Assembly (NCBI GenBank): GCA_902791215.1 | Contig: CADAUZ010000007.1 | Location: 44,327-108,326 of the forward strand | Direction of reading: 5' to 3' | From: Oscillospiraceae bacterium | GTDB taxonomy: Bacteria; Bacillota; Clostridia; Oscillospirales; Oscillospiraceae | DNA length: 64,000 bases | Part shown: in pieces, positions 45,588 through 54,309 of the stretch | Numbering within the stretch: position 1 is the stretch's first letter | Layout of the letters: the number at the start of each line of letters is the position of its first letter | Position numbers and translations under genes: made by a program | Notes under the pieces: model-generated | What the model was told of the DNA's origin: nothing | What the model saw: the letters and a program-made list of their open reading frames with translations, nothing else | The model's database searches: none

Positions 45588-47156
45588 TTACATCAGCGGG
45601 GAGAGAAATTTCACCGTCTGGCCGACGAATTTGGTAGAGAACTTCTCGGCCTTGATGGTCTCGGGCGTGACCGCACGGCACTTTTCCAGGGTATTCTGGA
45701 AATCCGCCTCGATCTCCGGGAGGCAGTCCGTTTTATACAGATAGGTGGCGCACTCGAAGTGGTGGTACAGGCTGCGGTAGTCGAGGTTGATGGTGCCGAC
45801 GGTGGCCTTGATGCCGTCGCTGACGAAGACCTTGGCGTGCACAAAGCCCAGGGTGTATTCAAAGATTTTCACGCCCGCTTCCGTCAGGTGCGTGTAGTGG
45901 GTCTTGGCCAGATCATACGGCACCTTCTTGTCCGGGATGCCCGGCAGGATGAGCTTCACGTCAACGCCGCGCTTGGCCGCAAAGCACAGCGCGGTCTCCA
46001 GCTCGCCGTCCAGGATCAGGTAGGGCGACATGATGTGCACATAGTCGGTCGCGCGGTTGAGGATATCCATATAGACCGTCTCGCCCACCTTTTCCTTATC
46101 CAGCGGGCTGTCGCAGTAGGGCATGACGTAGCCCTTCGCCTCCGGCACGGGTTCGGCCTCGACGAGAAAGCTTTCGTAATCCGGGTTTTCAGCCCCGACG
46201 TACCACATCTGCAGGAACATCAGCGTAAAGCTTTTGACTGCCGGGCCCCGGAGCAGGATCGCGGTGTCCTTCCAGTGGCCGAAGCGCTCGCGGCGGTTGA
46301 TGTACTCATCGGCGAGATTGACGCCGCCGTTGAAGGCCACCTTGCCGTCGATCACCAGGATCTTGCGGTGGTCACGGTAGTTATAGTGCGAGGAGATAAA
46401 GGGCTTGATCGGGGAAAAGGCCTTGGCCTTGATGCCCTCCTTCTCCAGCAGCTTCCAGTAATCGGTCGGCAGCGTGGCCATCTCGCACATGCCGTCGTAC
46501 ATGACGCGGACCTCGACGCCTTCCTTGGCCTTGCGCGTCAGGACATCCAGGATGCGTCCCCACATGTAGCCCTCTTCCACGATGAAGTATTCCATGAAGA
46601 TGAACTTCTCGGCCTTTTCCAGCTCCCGGAGCATGGCCTCGAATTTGTCCTCGCCCTGAGAGTAGTAGGTCACCGCGGTGTGATCGTACAGCGGGAAGCA
46701 GCCGGTCCTGTTGAGGTAGCGGCAGAGATCGTCCGTACCGGAGCCGTCGTGCTCCAGCTCCTTCGAGACGTTCTCCGGCTGCTCCAGGATATCTTTCGTC
46801 CTGTTGATCTGGTTTTCGACCATTTCCTTCTCCATGCGGTGGCCGAAATTGGACTGCGTAAACAGCAGAAACGCCGTACCGACCAGCGGCACGACCGCGA
46901 TGATCAGCATCCAGGTCAGTTTGGCCGAGGAGTCCATACTGCAGTTAAACAGATAGATGATCATGCAGATCGTGAAGATGGTCTGCAAAACGGTCAGGAC
47001 CGGAAGCTGTTCCCTGAAAAAGCCGTAGGCTGCGACCATGATCGCAATCTGTATGAGGATCAGCAGGGCAATGAGGCCGAACCGGCTGAATACCAGGCGC
47101 AGAAGGCCCTTCTTGACAGGCTTTGCAAGTCTTACGACGTTTTCTTCGTTTTCCAT
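45588..47156 (-). CDS. cls: Cardiolipin synthase (phospholipase D family)
   Basis: 522 residues. Joins two phosphatidylglycerols into cardiolipin. Two N-terminal membrane segments (about 28-48 and 60-100 region) are followed by two PLD catalytic motifs: HRKILVIDG in the first half and HAKVFVSDG in the second. The second has S-D where H-x-K-x4-D is still satisfied. Typical length. The start overlaps the end of the upstream HD-domain gene by 25 bases, so they are co-expressed. Confidence 0.95.
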   Translation of the reverse strand: MENEENVVRLAKPVKKGLLRLVFSRFGLIALLILIQIAIMVAAYGFFREQLPVLTVLQTIFTICMIIYLFNCSMDSSAKLTWMLIIAVVPLVGTAFLLFTQSNFGHRMEKEMVENQINRTKDILEQPENVSKELEHDGSGTDDLCRYLNRTGCFPLYDHTAVTYYSQGEDKFEAMLRELEKAEKFIFMEYFIVEEGYMWGRILDVLTRKAKEGVEVRVMYDGMCEMATLPTDYWKLLEKEGIKAKAFSPIKPFISSHYNYRDHRKILVIDGKVAFNGGVNLADEYINRRERFGHWKDTAILLRGPAVKSFTLMFLQMWYVGAENPDYESFLVEAEPVPEAKGYVMPYCDSPLDKEKVGETVYMDILNRATDYVHIMSPYLILDGELETALCFAAKRGVDVKLILPGIPDKKVPYDLAKTHYTHLTEAGVKIFEYTLGFVHAKVFVSDGIKATVGTINLDYRSLYHHFECATYLYKTDCLPEIEADFQNTLEKCRAVTPETIKAEKFSTKFVGQTVKFLSPLM

Positions 47157-47728
47157 ACGATGTTCTCCTTCCTCTGACTCTTGATTTCATGGATAGTGCC
47201 CTTGAGCCCGGGCTGTTTTTTCTCGTAGCCTTCGACAAAATCCTCGACAGCGGCGATCTTGTCCGCGGCGGAAACGATGGCGGCCTCCAGGGAATTGGGC
47301 GGCTTGGCCTTCCCGACGGGCCACATGTGGCGGGTGATGATCGCTTCCTCTTTTTCGGACAGCTCCCCCGTCAGTTTGTGGGCTACCTTTACGGATTCCA
47401 CGGGATGCTGCCTGCTGCATTCTTTGGAGGAATGGAATTTCCCGCCGCGGCCCAGGATACCGAGATCATGGCAGAGCGATCCGGTGACGACCGCCGGGAT
47501 ATCCGTTTTGATGCGCAGTTTTTTCAGCACGTAGCAGATCGCAAGGCTCGTCATGGCGACGCGCATGGTGTGCTCCCCCACCGTGGAGAAGGTGTGATGC
47601 GTCTGCCTGAAGGCCTGCCGCATTTCCTCGGAGTCCAGGATTCTGCGGCCGTAGCGTGAGAGATCCGCCTGCATCTGTCCCCGGCGCATTTCGCGCCTGC
47701 GCAGGCCGCGTTTTTGTTTTCCCCCCAT
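47132..47728 (-). CDS. HD-domain phosphohydrolase-like protein
   Basis: 198 residues. Metal-binding histidine/aspartate pattern: HTMRVAMTSLAI, CHDLGI (the HD pair), and HxxPVESVKVAH, IITRHMWP further on, as in YfbR/YqeK-type HD proteins. The N-terminus is strongly basic (KQKRGLRRREMRRG). Substrate unknown; small HD proteins of this kind often act on nucleotides. Directly before and overlapping cls. Confidence 0.88.
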   Translation of the reverse strand: MGGKQKRGLRRREMRRGQMQADLSRYGRRILDSEEMRQAFRQTHHTFSTVGEHTMRVAMTSLAICYVLKKLRIKTDIPAVVTGSLCHDLGILGRGGKFHSSKECSRQHPVESVKVAHKLTGELSEKEEAIITRHMWPVGKAKPPNSLEAAIVSAADKIAAVEDFVEGYEKKQPGLKGTIHEIKSQRKENIVWKTKKTS

Positions 47729-47849
47729 ACGCGCCTCCTGAGTACAATTTGTTTATTATGCTATTTATTATACATGAAAAGTTCTCCGCGTCAAGAAGCC
47801 TGACCGGCTTGAGCGTGTTTTTATTCCGACAGTCCCTCACGTGTCGTGC

Positions 47850-47878
47850 TTGTTCTTTTGCCGGAATTATGGTATGAT
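47850..47878 (+). promoter_or_regulatory. Promoter of the RpiB-like gene
   Basis: TTGTTC, 17 bases, TATGAT; about 33 bases before the start codon with GAAAGGA in between. Confidence 0.65.
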
Positions 47879-47910
47879 GTTGCCATCTCAAAACGAAAGG
47901 AACGATTCCC

Positions 47911-48543
47911 ATGCGAATTGCACTGATCAACGAAAACAGCCAGGCCGCAAAGAACGGCCTGATCGAGGAGACGCTGCGCAAGGTCGTGGAGCCCATGGGC
48001 CACACCGTGGACAACTACGGCATGTACGGCGCTGACGATGCCTGCCAGCTCACTTATGTGCAAAACGGTCTTCTCTCCGCGATCCTTCTCAACACCGGCG
48101 CGGCGGACTACGTCGTCACTGGCTGCGGCACCGGCGAGGGCGCCATGCTCGCCTGCAACAGCTTTCCCGGGGTCCTCTGCGGACATCTCGTCGATCCCTC
48201 CGACGGGTACATGTTTGCTCAGATCAACGACGGCAACTGCGTTGCGCTGCCGTTTGCCAAGGATTTCGGCTGGGGCGCGGAGCTCAAGCTGGAGATGATC
48301 TTCCGGCAGCTGTTCGGCTTCGGCCACGGCAACGGTTATCCGAAGGAGCGCGTCGTCCCCGAGCAGCGCAACAAGAAGATCCTCGACGGTGTGAAGGCCA
48401 TCACTTACCGTCCCCTCTTGGACATCCTCAAAGATCTGGATCCGGCCTTTGTCAAGGCGACCGTCAGCGGCGCACATTTTGCGGAGCTCTTCTATCCCAA
48501 CTGCAAGGACGAAGCCGTCGCAGCCTTCCTGCGTGCGCTCTGA
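47911..48543 (+). CDS. RpiB/LacA/LacB-family sugar-phosphate isomerase
   Basis: 210 residues. The family isomerises ribose-5-phosphate or galactose-6-phosphate. Visible: the N-terminal MRIALINENSQAAKNGLI, a catalytic cysteine in GCGTGEGAMLACNSFPGV, and a DPSDGYMFAQINDGNCVALP block. It is about 60 residues longer than RpiB (about 150), with a C-terminal extension FYPNCKDEAVAAFLRAL, a form seen in Clostridia with unknown preference. Likely pentose-phosphate or a related ketose. Confidence 0.87.
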   Translation: MRIALINENSQAAKNGLIEETLRKVVEPMGHTVDNYGMYGADDACQLTYVQNGLLSAILLNTGAADYVVTGCGTGEGAMLACNSFPGVLCGHLVDPSDGYMFAQINDGNCVALPFAKDFGWGAELKLEMIFRQLFGFGHGNGYPKERVVPEQRNKKILDGVKAITYRPLLDILKDLDPAFVKATVSGAHFAELFYPNCKDEAVAAFLRAL

Positions 48544-48607
48544 GTACGCAAGCGCTCAGGTAACTATTCAGTCTTGGGCTTGTTCAATGGTGAAAACGTC
48601 CGTTCTG

Positions 48608-48785
48608 TGTCATTGCGAACCAGTGACCGATGACACGACAAGCAAGGATCGCGTCACGCGTTTCTCGCGCGTCGCGTTGGTGTGGCAATCCGTACTCCTA
48701 GCGGCCAGTTAATATTTCTGAGTGTTTCAGTGCCTCCGGCGGGCGGATTGCCACGACCAGTTTGAGAACTGGTCTCGCAATGACA
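48608..48785 (+). repeat. 178-bp inverted-terminal repeat element, copy C
   Basis: Ends in the perfect 11-bp inverted repeat TGTCATTGCGA...TCGCAATGACA. It contains GGATCGCGTCACGCGTTTCTCGCGCG and the hairpin GACCAGTTTGAGAACTGGTC. A second, same-orientation copy lies at 53568-53753. No coding sequence. Confidence 0.8.
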
Positions 48786-48837
48786 GGCTGGAAACTTGTT
48801 CTTGCTGACTAAAGCCGATAGGCATATTAAAAGTATT

Positions 48838-48870
48838 ACCGGGAGTCGTTGGTGACTCCCGGTATTTTTC
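48838..48870 (+). terminator. Terminator between RpiB-like region and S41 protease
   Basis: ACCGGGAGTC-GTTG-GTGACTCCCGGT followed by ATTTTTC. It works on the plus strand and, being nearly symmetrical, can also stop the minus-strand protease transcript. Confidence 0.8.
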
Positions 48871-48882
48871 AAGCTCCGCGTA

Positions 48883-50634
48883 TCAGAACAGACCGTTGAT
48901 GAAATCGGTCAGGGCCGCGCGGTTATAGTAGTTATCGACATTGGCAATGTAATAGTCCGGCTCGACCCCCTGGTCGATGTCATAGAAGGAGCCGTTTTTG
49001 AGGAAGGACATCCGCTGCGCGGCGGAGAACTGGAAGACGGTGCCGTAGGCCGTGGTCGCGGGCTGCACGACGCAGCTGCCGCCGCCCGAGGTGCGGCCGA
49101 GGAGCGTGACCTTCTGCGAGGACTTGAGCGCCGCGGGGACGAGGTTTCCGCAGGAGAAGCTCACGGGAGAGATGAGGCAGAAAAGGTTCTTATCCGATAC
49201 GGTATCTTTTTCGTCGTACTCGTGGTCCAGGTTGATGTCCGCACGGTAGACCGCTGTCGACATGGCGCCGGTGGTCATGTTCTTGACGCTGAACGGGGCG
49301 TCGCCCAAAAACCAGCTCAAAACCACGACTGCCGCGTCCACGGCGCCGCCGAGGTTGTTGCTCAGATCCAGCACCACGTTCTCAATGGGGCTGCCCTCGC
49401 GGGTGATCTGCCTGTGGGCCGCGATGATCTGCGCAACCGTATCGTCAAGCTCATCGCTTCCCTTGGCGGCCTCGTAGTAAGAGCGTCCGGTGTAGTCGGA
49501 ACGGAAGTTGTCAAAGGTGATATAGGCGGTATTGCCTACCTCCTCGTACTTGAGCCAGCCGTCCGGATAGGCTTTGTCGCGGGCATTGCCGTAGAGGCTC
49601 CGATTCTCATTCATCTTGCGGTTTGCGAACCCCTGGCTGCCGTTTATGTCAAAGTTGCCGGTGAGGTAAGAATACTCGTCAAATACAGAGTGGAGATCGT
49701 CCAGATAGTAGTCGATCAGTTCCTTGAGGGCCTGATCCGCATCGACCGCGCTGTTGCCGCTGAGAGCCTCGTCAAAGCCGATCTGCCAGAAAAGCTGGCG
49801 GAAGCTCTTGATGTCGTGGGTATCCTTCAGGCCATAGAAGGTATCCAGAAGCAGGCAGAGCTCATTGTAGCTGTATTCTGCCAGCGCGTTGCTGCGCTCG
49901 CCCGTGGGGGCGCTGTAGTAGATGTCCGCGACCTCGGTATAGGCCTGCTCGCCGTAGTCATAGAAGATCGCGTCGCTTGCAAGGAAGAGGGCCTGCCCGT
50001 TAAATATGAAGGCGTACTGCGTGTCAAGGAGCGTGAAGTCATTGAGCGTCTGCAGCGGGACATAATACCCGTCGTCCTGTTTAATCATGTGGATGTTGTT
50101 GGCGCCGAGATCCACGGTCATCTCATCCCCGTAGCGGTCGAAGGACGCCTTCTGATTGCGCCAGATAAGCTCGGCATTGCCGTTTTCATCGGTCCCCTTT
50201 TCACTCACAAGGTCAATGATGGTGGAGTCGTTGGAGCTGTGGACAAAGGCGTCGTAGTCCGTATAGTGCAGGGTGTCGTTTGCAAAGTCGAAGTCCATGG
50301 TATAGCCGTTTTCACGCTCCAGCGTGACCACATCGCCCTTGTGCTCGATGCTCAGGCCGTAGTCCTCATCGCCGTTGTCGGTATTGACAAAATACATGAG
50401 CTCCGCCCAGTCGTTGAGCTCCATATAGGGCAGATCGTCAACACCGTCAACGAAGTACAGCGTGATCTCCTTGTTCAGCGTCTCCTCGGCGGTGGTGCCT
50501 GCGTAGGTGGTATAGCTTCTCGATACGATGCTGTGCCTGCCGTCGGTCTCGGCATAAGCGGGGGCTGCGCAGACCATCAGCAGCGTCAGCGCCAGCAGCA
50601 TTGCCAGGGCGCGGTGTGTAGAATGCTTGTACAT
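48883..50634 (-). CDS. Secreted S41-family (C-terminal processing type) peptidase
   Basis: 583 residues. A signal peptide (hydrophobic about 9-24, cut near AYA-ET) leads to a large N-terminal region with no PDZ domain that I can see, then the S41 catalytic domain from about 350. The block VVLDLSNNLGG (about 425) and PVSFSCGN (490-497, probable nucleophile Ser494) are present; the usual Ser-Lys dyad partner is likely a lysine in the following helix (around K504). It probably trims surface proteins. The first of a run of surface or secreted genes. Confidence 0.88.
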   Translation of the reverse strand: MYKHSTHRALAMLLALTLLMVCAAPAYAETDGRHSIVSRSYTTYAGTTAEETLNKEITLYFVDGVDDLPYMELNDWAELMYFVNTDNGDEDYGLSIEHKGDVVTLERENGYTMDFDFANDTLHYTDYDAFVHSSNDSTIIDLVSEKGTDENGNAELIWRNQKASFDRYGDEMTVDLGANNIHMIKQDDGYYVPLQTLNDFTLLDTQYAFIFNGQALFLASDAIFYDYGEQAYTEVADIYYSAPTGERSNALAEYSYNELCLLLDTFYGLKDTHDIKSFRQLFWQIGFDEALSGNSAVDADQALKELIDYYLDDLHSVFDEYSYLTGNFDINGSQGFANRKMNENRSLYGNARDKAYPDGWLKYEEVGNTAYITFDNFRSDYTGRSYYEAAKGSDELDDTVAQIIAAHRQITREGSPIENVVLDLSNNLGGAVDAAVVVLSWFLGDAPFSVKNMTTGAMSTAVYRADINLDHEYDEKDTVSDKNLFCLISPVSFSCGNLVPAALKSSQKVTLLGRTSGGGSCVVQPATTAYGTVFQFSAAQRMSFLKNGSFYDIDQGVEPDYYIANVDNYYNRAALTDFINGLF

Positions 50635-50725
50635 ACTTTCTGCCTCCTTTTATAATATAATCTCTTCTTACTCCGGCTGCACAAGCTTACGGTTTGCGAA
50701 TATTGAATTGCCGGAGTAATAAAAA

Positions 50726-50772
50726 CAGCATTGCTGCGACAAAATGTTCTGCCGCAGTAATGCTGCTTTTTA
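50726..50772 (-). terminator. Terminator after the lipoprotein gene
   Basis: On the minus strand CAGCATTACTGCG...CGCAGCAATGCTG (one mismatch) then TTTTTATT. Lies 12 bases after the lipoprotein stop. Confidence 0.8.
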
Positions 50773-50783
50773 CGCTCTCTGAA

Positions 50784-51029
50784 TCACGGAGCCTTGGTCA
50801 CGGTGCCGTCGGCATTCGTGGTCTCGGTGGTAGTCTCGGTGTGGACGCCGTCGGAACCGACCTCGGTGGTCGTGGTCTGGGTGGTGGTGGTGCCGTTGGC
50901 ATCGGTCGTGCTGGTGCTAACGGTCGAAGTCGAAGAGCTGGAGCTTGTCACTTTGCAGCCGGCCAGTGCGAACACCAGCAGCGCAGTCAGCACCAGGGAG
51001 ATGATTCTCTTCATCATGGTTTTGTTCAT
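50784..51029 (-). CDS. Small Ser/Thr-rich lipoprotein
   Basis: 81 residues from ATG 51029, with GGAGG upstream. The lipobox ALAGC puts the acylated cysteine at C25. The mature part is almost entirely Ser and Thr with runs such as SSSSSTSTVSTSTT and TTTTQTTTTE, ending with D/E-T repeats. It has no recognisable fold; it may be an exposed, O-glycosylated or flexible tether. Lies between the protease and the zinc-ribbon gene. Confidence 0.85.
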   Translation of the reverse strand: MNKTMMKRIISLVLTALLVFALAGCKVTSSSSSTSTVSTSTTDANGTTTTQTTTTEVGSDGVHTETTTETTNADGTVTKAP

Positions 51030-51101
51030 TTGTTTCCTCCGATTATTGTCTGGTCTTGCCAAACTTTTTATATTCAGCCGGAACCCGGCCTGAATACCGT
51101 T

Positions 51102-51632
51102 TTAATTGCTGCCGCCTGTATGAAACTCAAAGCTGAAGGAGCCGCCAGCCCCGTTATCCGAGCCGGTGCTCTCCGGCGCTACGGTGCTCACGATCTGCGT
51201 TTCGGGCTCTGTCGGTGCATCATCACGGGGGCCGCCCGTGAACTGCATCACGATAAAAGCGATGACGGCAAAAACAAACATGCCGATCATCATATAGCCG
51301 AAGATCTTCATAAAGGCCATGTTCATCTCATGGCTTTCGGCCCGCTGCGCCCGGCGATCCTCGCGGCGCGCTTCCCTGCTCTCGCTCATCTGCTTGCCGA
51401 CAAAGCCGAAGAAGGAATCCGCGGTGCCCTTCATGTCGATGTTCACGGTGTCCACATGCTCGATCTTCGCGTTTTTGATATTGTAATTCTGAATTGCCTT
51501 ATCCACGATAAAGGGGGTATTGCAGTATTTGCAGACTGCCGCCTCCTGCGTCGGGTCTACCTCCAGCGCCGCACCGCACTGGGTGCATACCGCCGGTACC
51601 AGGCGTGCCCGTAAATCCTCCGTGCTGCTCAT
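51102..51632 (-). CDS. Zinc-ribbon membrane protein
   Basis: 176 residues. A four-cysteine zinc ribbon (C16xxC19...C34xxC37) at the N-terminus is followed by a charged coiled region (REARREDRRAQRAE), a membrane segment at about 110-131, and a low-complexity C-terminal tail (PTEPETQ...GGSFSFEFHTGG). Orientation suggests the ribbon is cytoplasmic. Unknown function; typical of small gut Clostridia membrane proteins. Confidence 0.82.
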   Translation of the reverse strand: MSSTEDLRARLVPAVCTQCGAALEVDPTQEAAVCKYCNTPFIVDKAIQNYNIKNAKIEHVDTVNIDMKGTADSFFGFVGKQMSESREARREDRRAQRAESHEMNMAFMKIFGYMMIGMFVFAVIAFIVMQFTGGPRDDAPTEPETQIVSTVAPESTGSDNGAGGSFSFEFHTGGSN

Positions 51633-51775
51633 ATCTCAAATCCTCCTGTTGTTCTTTCAATCAACGCGTCTATCATAGCAGCTGATCTATCACACATCTG
51701 TCACATCGTATATGGAGCAATACACTTTTTTCAATACCAGATTTTATACCAATCAAGCCTCGATCGTCAAGAGTA

Positions 51776-51812
51776 AAAAATAACGGAAACATTGCTGCTT
51801 CCGTTATTTTCC
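51776..51812. terminator. Bidirectional terminator after the second GG-leader gene
   Basis: AAAATAACGGAA...TTCCGTTATTTT, a strong symmetric stem with A and T runs on both sides. Confidence 0.8.
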
Positions 51813-51832
51813 CCGCTGTCTTTTGTTTACTT

Positions 51833-52282
51833 TTACACGCTGGCCGTGCCGCTGGCATAGATGCTGCCGATGGGAACGCCGCCGTAGGTGCCGTTGAAGT
51901 GCCATACGGCGTTGATGGATACCATTCCGTATACATTGGGGATGGTAAAGGTGGCGAGGGTATTGGTCGTCATGCCGCCGCCCATGTAGTTGACCGCGTT
52001 GTTGGTTGCGGCATACATCATGCCGTTGACGCTAAGCTCGACGCTGTTGGCAATGGAGCCCGCCATGAGGTTGCCAGAGGTCGCGCCCACGACCACCATC
52101 AGGCCGTGGTTGCCGTAGCTGTCGACACCCGCGTACCAGTTGACAACGATGTTCAGGCTCGTGCCGGTATTGGACATAAAGCTGCCGGAGCCGGTGACCA
52201 TGACATCGCCGACGCCGCCGGCGACCGACTGCAGCGCATCGTCATCCAGCGCCGCCATGCCCTTTTTGATCTTTTCACTCAT
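51833..52282 (-). CDS. Double-glycine-leader protein (149 residues)
   Basis: ATG 52282, with AAGGAGAG upstream; longer starts lack support. The leader MSEKIKKGMAALDDDALQSV ends in AGG at 21-23, the same design as the leader at 7255-7542 (L/E-rich helix then VAGG). The mature 126 residues are Gly, Ser, Thr, Asn and Val rich, without cysteine, with a beta-type pattern (VVNWYAGVDSYGNHGLMVVV). Probably exported by a C39-protease ABC transporter encoded elsewhere, then surface exposed. It ends near the bidirectional terminator. Confidence 0.78.
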   Translation of the reverse strand: MSEKIKKGMAALDDDALQSVAGGVGDVMVTGSGSFMSNTGTSLNIVVNWYAGVDSYGNHGLMVVVGATSGNLMAGSIANSVELSVNGMMYAATNNAVNYMGGGMTTNTLATFTIPNVYGMVSINAVWHFNGTYGGVPIGSIYASGTASV

Positions 52283-52455
52283 ATCATGTCTCTCCTTTTC
52301 ATTCTTCGTGACAGGTTTTCGGATGCTCGTATTCATTATAGTACAGAAACTGTCACAAAACCGTCACACGGCTATGCCCGCCGCCCAGCACAAACGCCGA
52401 GGCAAGCACGCGGCCTTCCTCGGCGTTTCCGGTCGATATTGAATAAGGTACGGCC

Positions 52456-52890
52456 TCAGTTAAGCCAATACTGCGTATAGAGCGCTGCGTATTTATCGAG
52501 CTCCTCCTGCGTGCGCCGACTCTCGTTGACCGTACGGCAGACATTCACATAGTTCTGCGTCGTCTCACGAATGCGGCGGCTGAGCTGACGCATGACGACC
52601 AGAAGCTTCTCGGGCTTGTCCTTGAGGTATTCCTTCAGATCGTCTTCTCCGAGCTCGGTCACGACAGTCCCGTCCTCCAGCGCCACAGCAGTGGCGGAGC
52701 GCGGCCAGTATTCGATCAGGCCCATCTCGCCGAACACCTCGCCCGCGTCCAGCTCTGCGATCTTTTTTTCCTGTTCGGTCTGATAATCCGTAAAGATACC
52801 GATTTTGCCGCTGATAATGTCATACATAACAGAAGCATTCTCGCCCTGGCAGAAAATGATTTGATCCTTATTGAACGTAATCTCTTTCAT
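52456..52890 (-). CDS. Stand-alone cyclic-nucleotide-binding-domain protein (1)
   Basis: 144 residues from ATG 52890 (GGAGGA upstream; a GTG three codons earlier is possible). A single Crp-type beta-barrel (GKIGIFTDYQTEQ...) with phosphate-binding-cassette-like FGEMGLIEYWPRSATAVALED. The C-terminal helix that would carry a winged helix in Crp ends after about 30 residues, so there is no DNA-binding domain. Probably a sensor that acts by protein-protein contact. Next to a paralogue with the same design. Confidence 0.88.
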   Translation of the reverse strand: MKEITFNKDQIIFCQGENASVMYDIISGKIGIFTDYQTEQEKKIAELDAGEVFGEMGLIEYWPRSATAVALEDGTVVTELGEDDLKEYLKDKPEKLLVVMRQLSRRIRETTQNYVNVCRTVNESRRTQEELDKYAALYTQYWLN

Positions 52891-52907
52891 TGCTTCCACT
52901 CCTCCGC

Positions 52908-53393
52908 TCAGAAATACGGATTATAGCCGATGTAAAACTCACAAAGCTTGTTGAGCTTGTCAAGCAGTGTCTCGCTCTTTTTCTCGCCCTTGTTCTCGGC
53001 CTCGACATTTTCATATACCGTCCGGCAGGCGGCAACATAATCGTTTGTGGTCTTTCTCAGGCGGTTGCACATCTGCTGCATGATGTCCAGGACCTTCGCG
53101 GGATTTTTTGAAAAATATTCGTTAAAGCTCTCTTTGGACACGCACGTCAGGATGGTGTCGTCTTCCATCACGACCACCGTCGCCGAGCGCGGCATGTTCT
53201 CCAGAAGCCCCATCTCGCCGAACACCTTGACATCGCTTGCGCCGTTGGACAAGGTGGTGATCAGCTTTTCCTTCGGTCCGCCATAATCATGATAAACACC
53301 GACGCTGCCGGATTCCAGCTCATACATGCAGTCGCCGGGATCGCCTTCCCGGAATATGATGGCGCCGCGATCATACGCCTTGGTATTATTCAT
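52908..53393 (-). CDS. Stand-alone cyclic-nucleotide-binding-domain protein (2)
   Basis: 161 residues. Same architecture as the downstream neighbour: Crp-type barrel with FGEMGLLENMPRSATVVVMED, and no helix-turn-helix. The two are separated by 17 bases and clearly arose by duplication (shared FGEMGL, RSAT, CRTV...). They may form a heterodimer. The ligand is unknown; the PRSAT motif is close to that of true cNMP binders but I cannot confirm a nucleotide. Confidence 0.88.
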   Translation of the reverse strand: MNNTKAYDRGAIIFREGDPGDCMYELESGSVGVYHDYGGPKEKLITTLSNGASDVKVFGEMGLLENMPRSATVVVMEDDTILTCVSKESFNEYFSKNPAKVLDIMQQMCNRLRKTTNDYVAACRTVYENVEAENKGEKKSETLLDKLNKLCEFYIGYNPYF

Positions 53394-53567
53394 AGAAATC
53401 CCTCCGTTATTTCAAGCTTGTACGCTTTCCCTGCGCGCCGTTATGCACAGGTCGTTTTGTCCATTATAATTGTATGGCCGCGGAAAGTCAAGAAGACTGT
53501 CGCGAAAACAATCGCTATCCTGTTCCGGTGACGACAAAAACGGGCGCGCTGCAAAATGCGAAACTCC

Positions 53568-53753
53568 GTTATTGCGAACCGGTGAGCGATGTCACGGCAA
53601 GCGCGGATCGCGTCACGCGTTTCTCGCGCGTTGCGCTGGTGTGGCAATCCGTTTCGCTTTTATTGCCGTAAAGCATTGAAATAAGTCACTTTTGAAGCTG
53701 GCCGCCGGGAGAACGGATTCCCACGCCAGTGTGCGCGCTGGCTCGGAATGACG
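53568..53753 (+). repeat. Inverted-terminal repeat element, copy D
   Basis: Second copy of the element at 48608-48785. Conserved: ATTGCGAACC at the left, GGATCGCGTCACGCGTTTCTCGCGCG in the middle, GGCAATCCGTTTC, and at the right CTCGGAATGAC with one or two changes in the terminal repeat. The hairpin here is GCCAGTGTGCGCGCTGGC instead of GACCAGTT...AACTGGTC. Same orientation as copy C. Confidence 0.72.
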
Positions 53754-53882
53754 GGGAAGCCTGAATCGTTACCGCAAAACTATATGAAAAAAATTCAAGA
53801 TCGAGAAATGCATATCGCGCTTGATCCGGCAAAAGATAAGGTCGGGCGATCAAGTCCCAAATGAAGAAAAGGAGATGGAAAC

Positions 53883-54011
53883 ATGTCTACCAACACCAGC
53901 AATCACCTTGTCAATCCCGCAGCCCGCGAGGCTATGGATAAGTTCAAGATGGAAGCTGCCGCGGACTTTAGGTCACCGATACATCTTAAAACAGCTCCCT
54001 ACATTCCCTAA
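53883..54011 (+). pseudogene. Truncated alpha/beta-type small acid-soluble spore protein
   Basis: ATG 53883 behind AAGGAG (8 bases). The first 28 codons read like an alpha/beta SASP (MSTNTSNHLVNPAAREAMDK then FKMEAAADF). The conserved second half (GxxLTxxxxGSVGGxxVKxMI type) is missing: after residue 29 the frame continues with unrelated residues to a stop at 54011. The sequence beyond is AT-rich and non-coding. I take this as a deletion or insertion junction that broke the gene. SASPs coat DNA in dormant spores. Confidence 0.72.
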
Positions 54012-54099
54012 AAGAAGACCGTTTACAACACATACGACTCTCTATACTCAACATTTTTCGACATTGAAGCAGGCCTGATTGCCTGCTTCATGCCATTAT

Positions 54100-54290
54100 T
54101 CTTCACTTTATCGAAGATATATGTCCTGCAGAGATTTCCTTTTTGAATTGCGGCCACGATTCCAATTATTATATTTAAACTATTGCATTATATTTTACTT
54201 TTCTCATAATATATTCTCTGGTTTTTTGAGTTTATTAAACTTTATGAAGGGAGCTTTATTGGGCTATGGCATGTCTGATTCGATATCGTT
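54100..54290. other. AT-rich scar between gene fragments
   Basis: This stretch is markedly poorer in GC than its surroundings and shows no supported gene on either strand. It separates the broken SASP from the gene remnant, which suggests an ancient insertion or deletion event. No transposase, inverted ends or target duplication were seen. Confidence 0.5.
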
Positions 54291-54309
54291 GGCTCAAATT
54301 GCCGCGAGC

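Noticed and set aside
52456..53393. Crp/Fnr transcription factors
   Set aside because: The barrels lack the winged helix domain, so they cannot bind DNA in the Crp manner.
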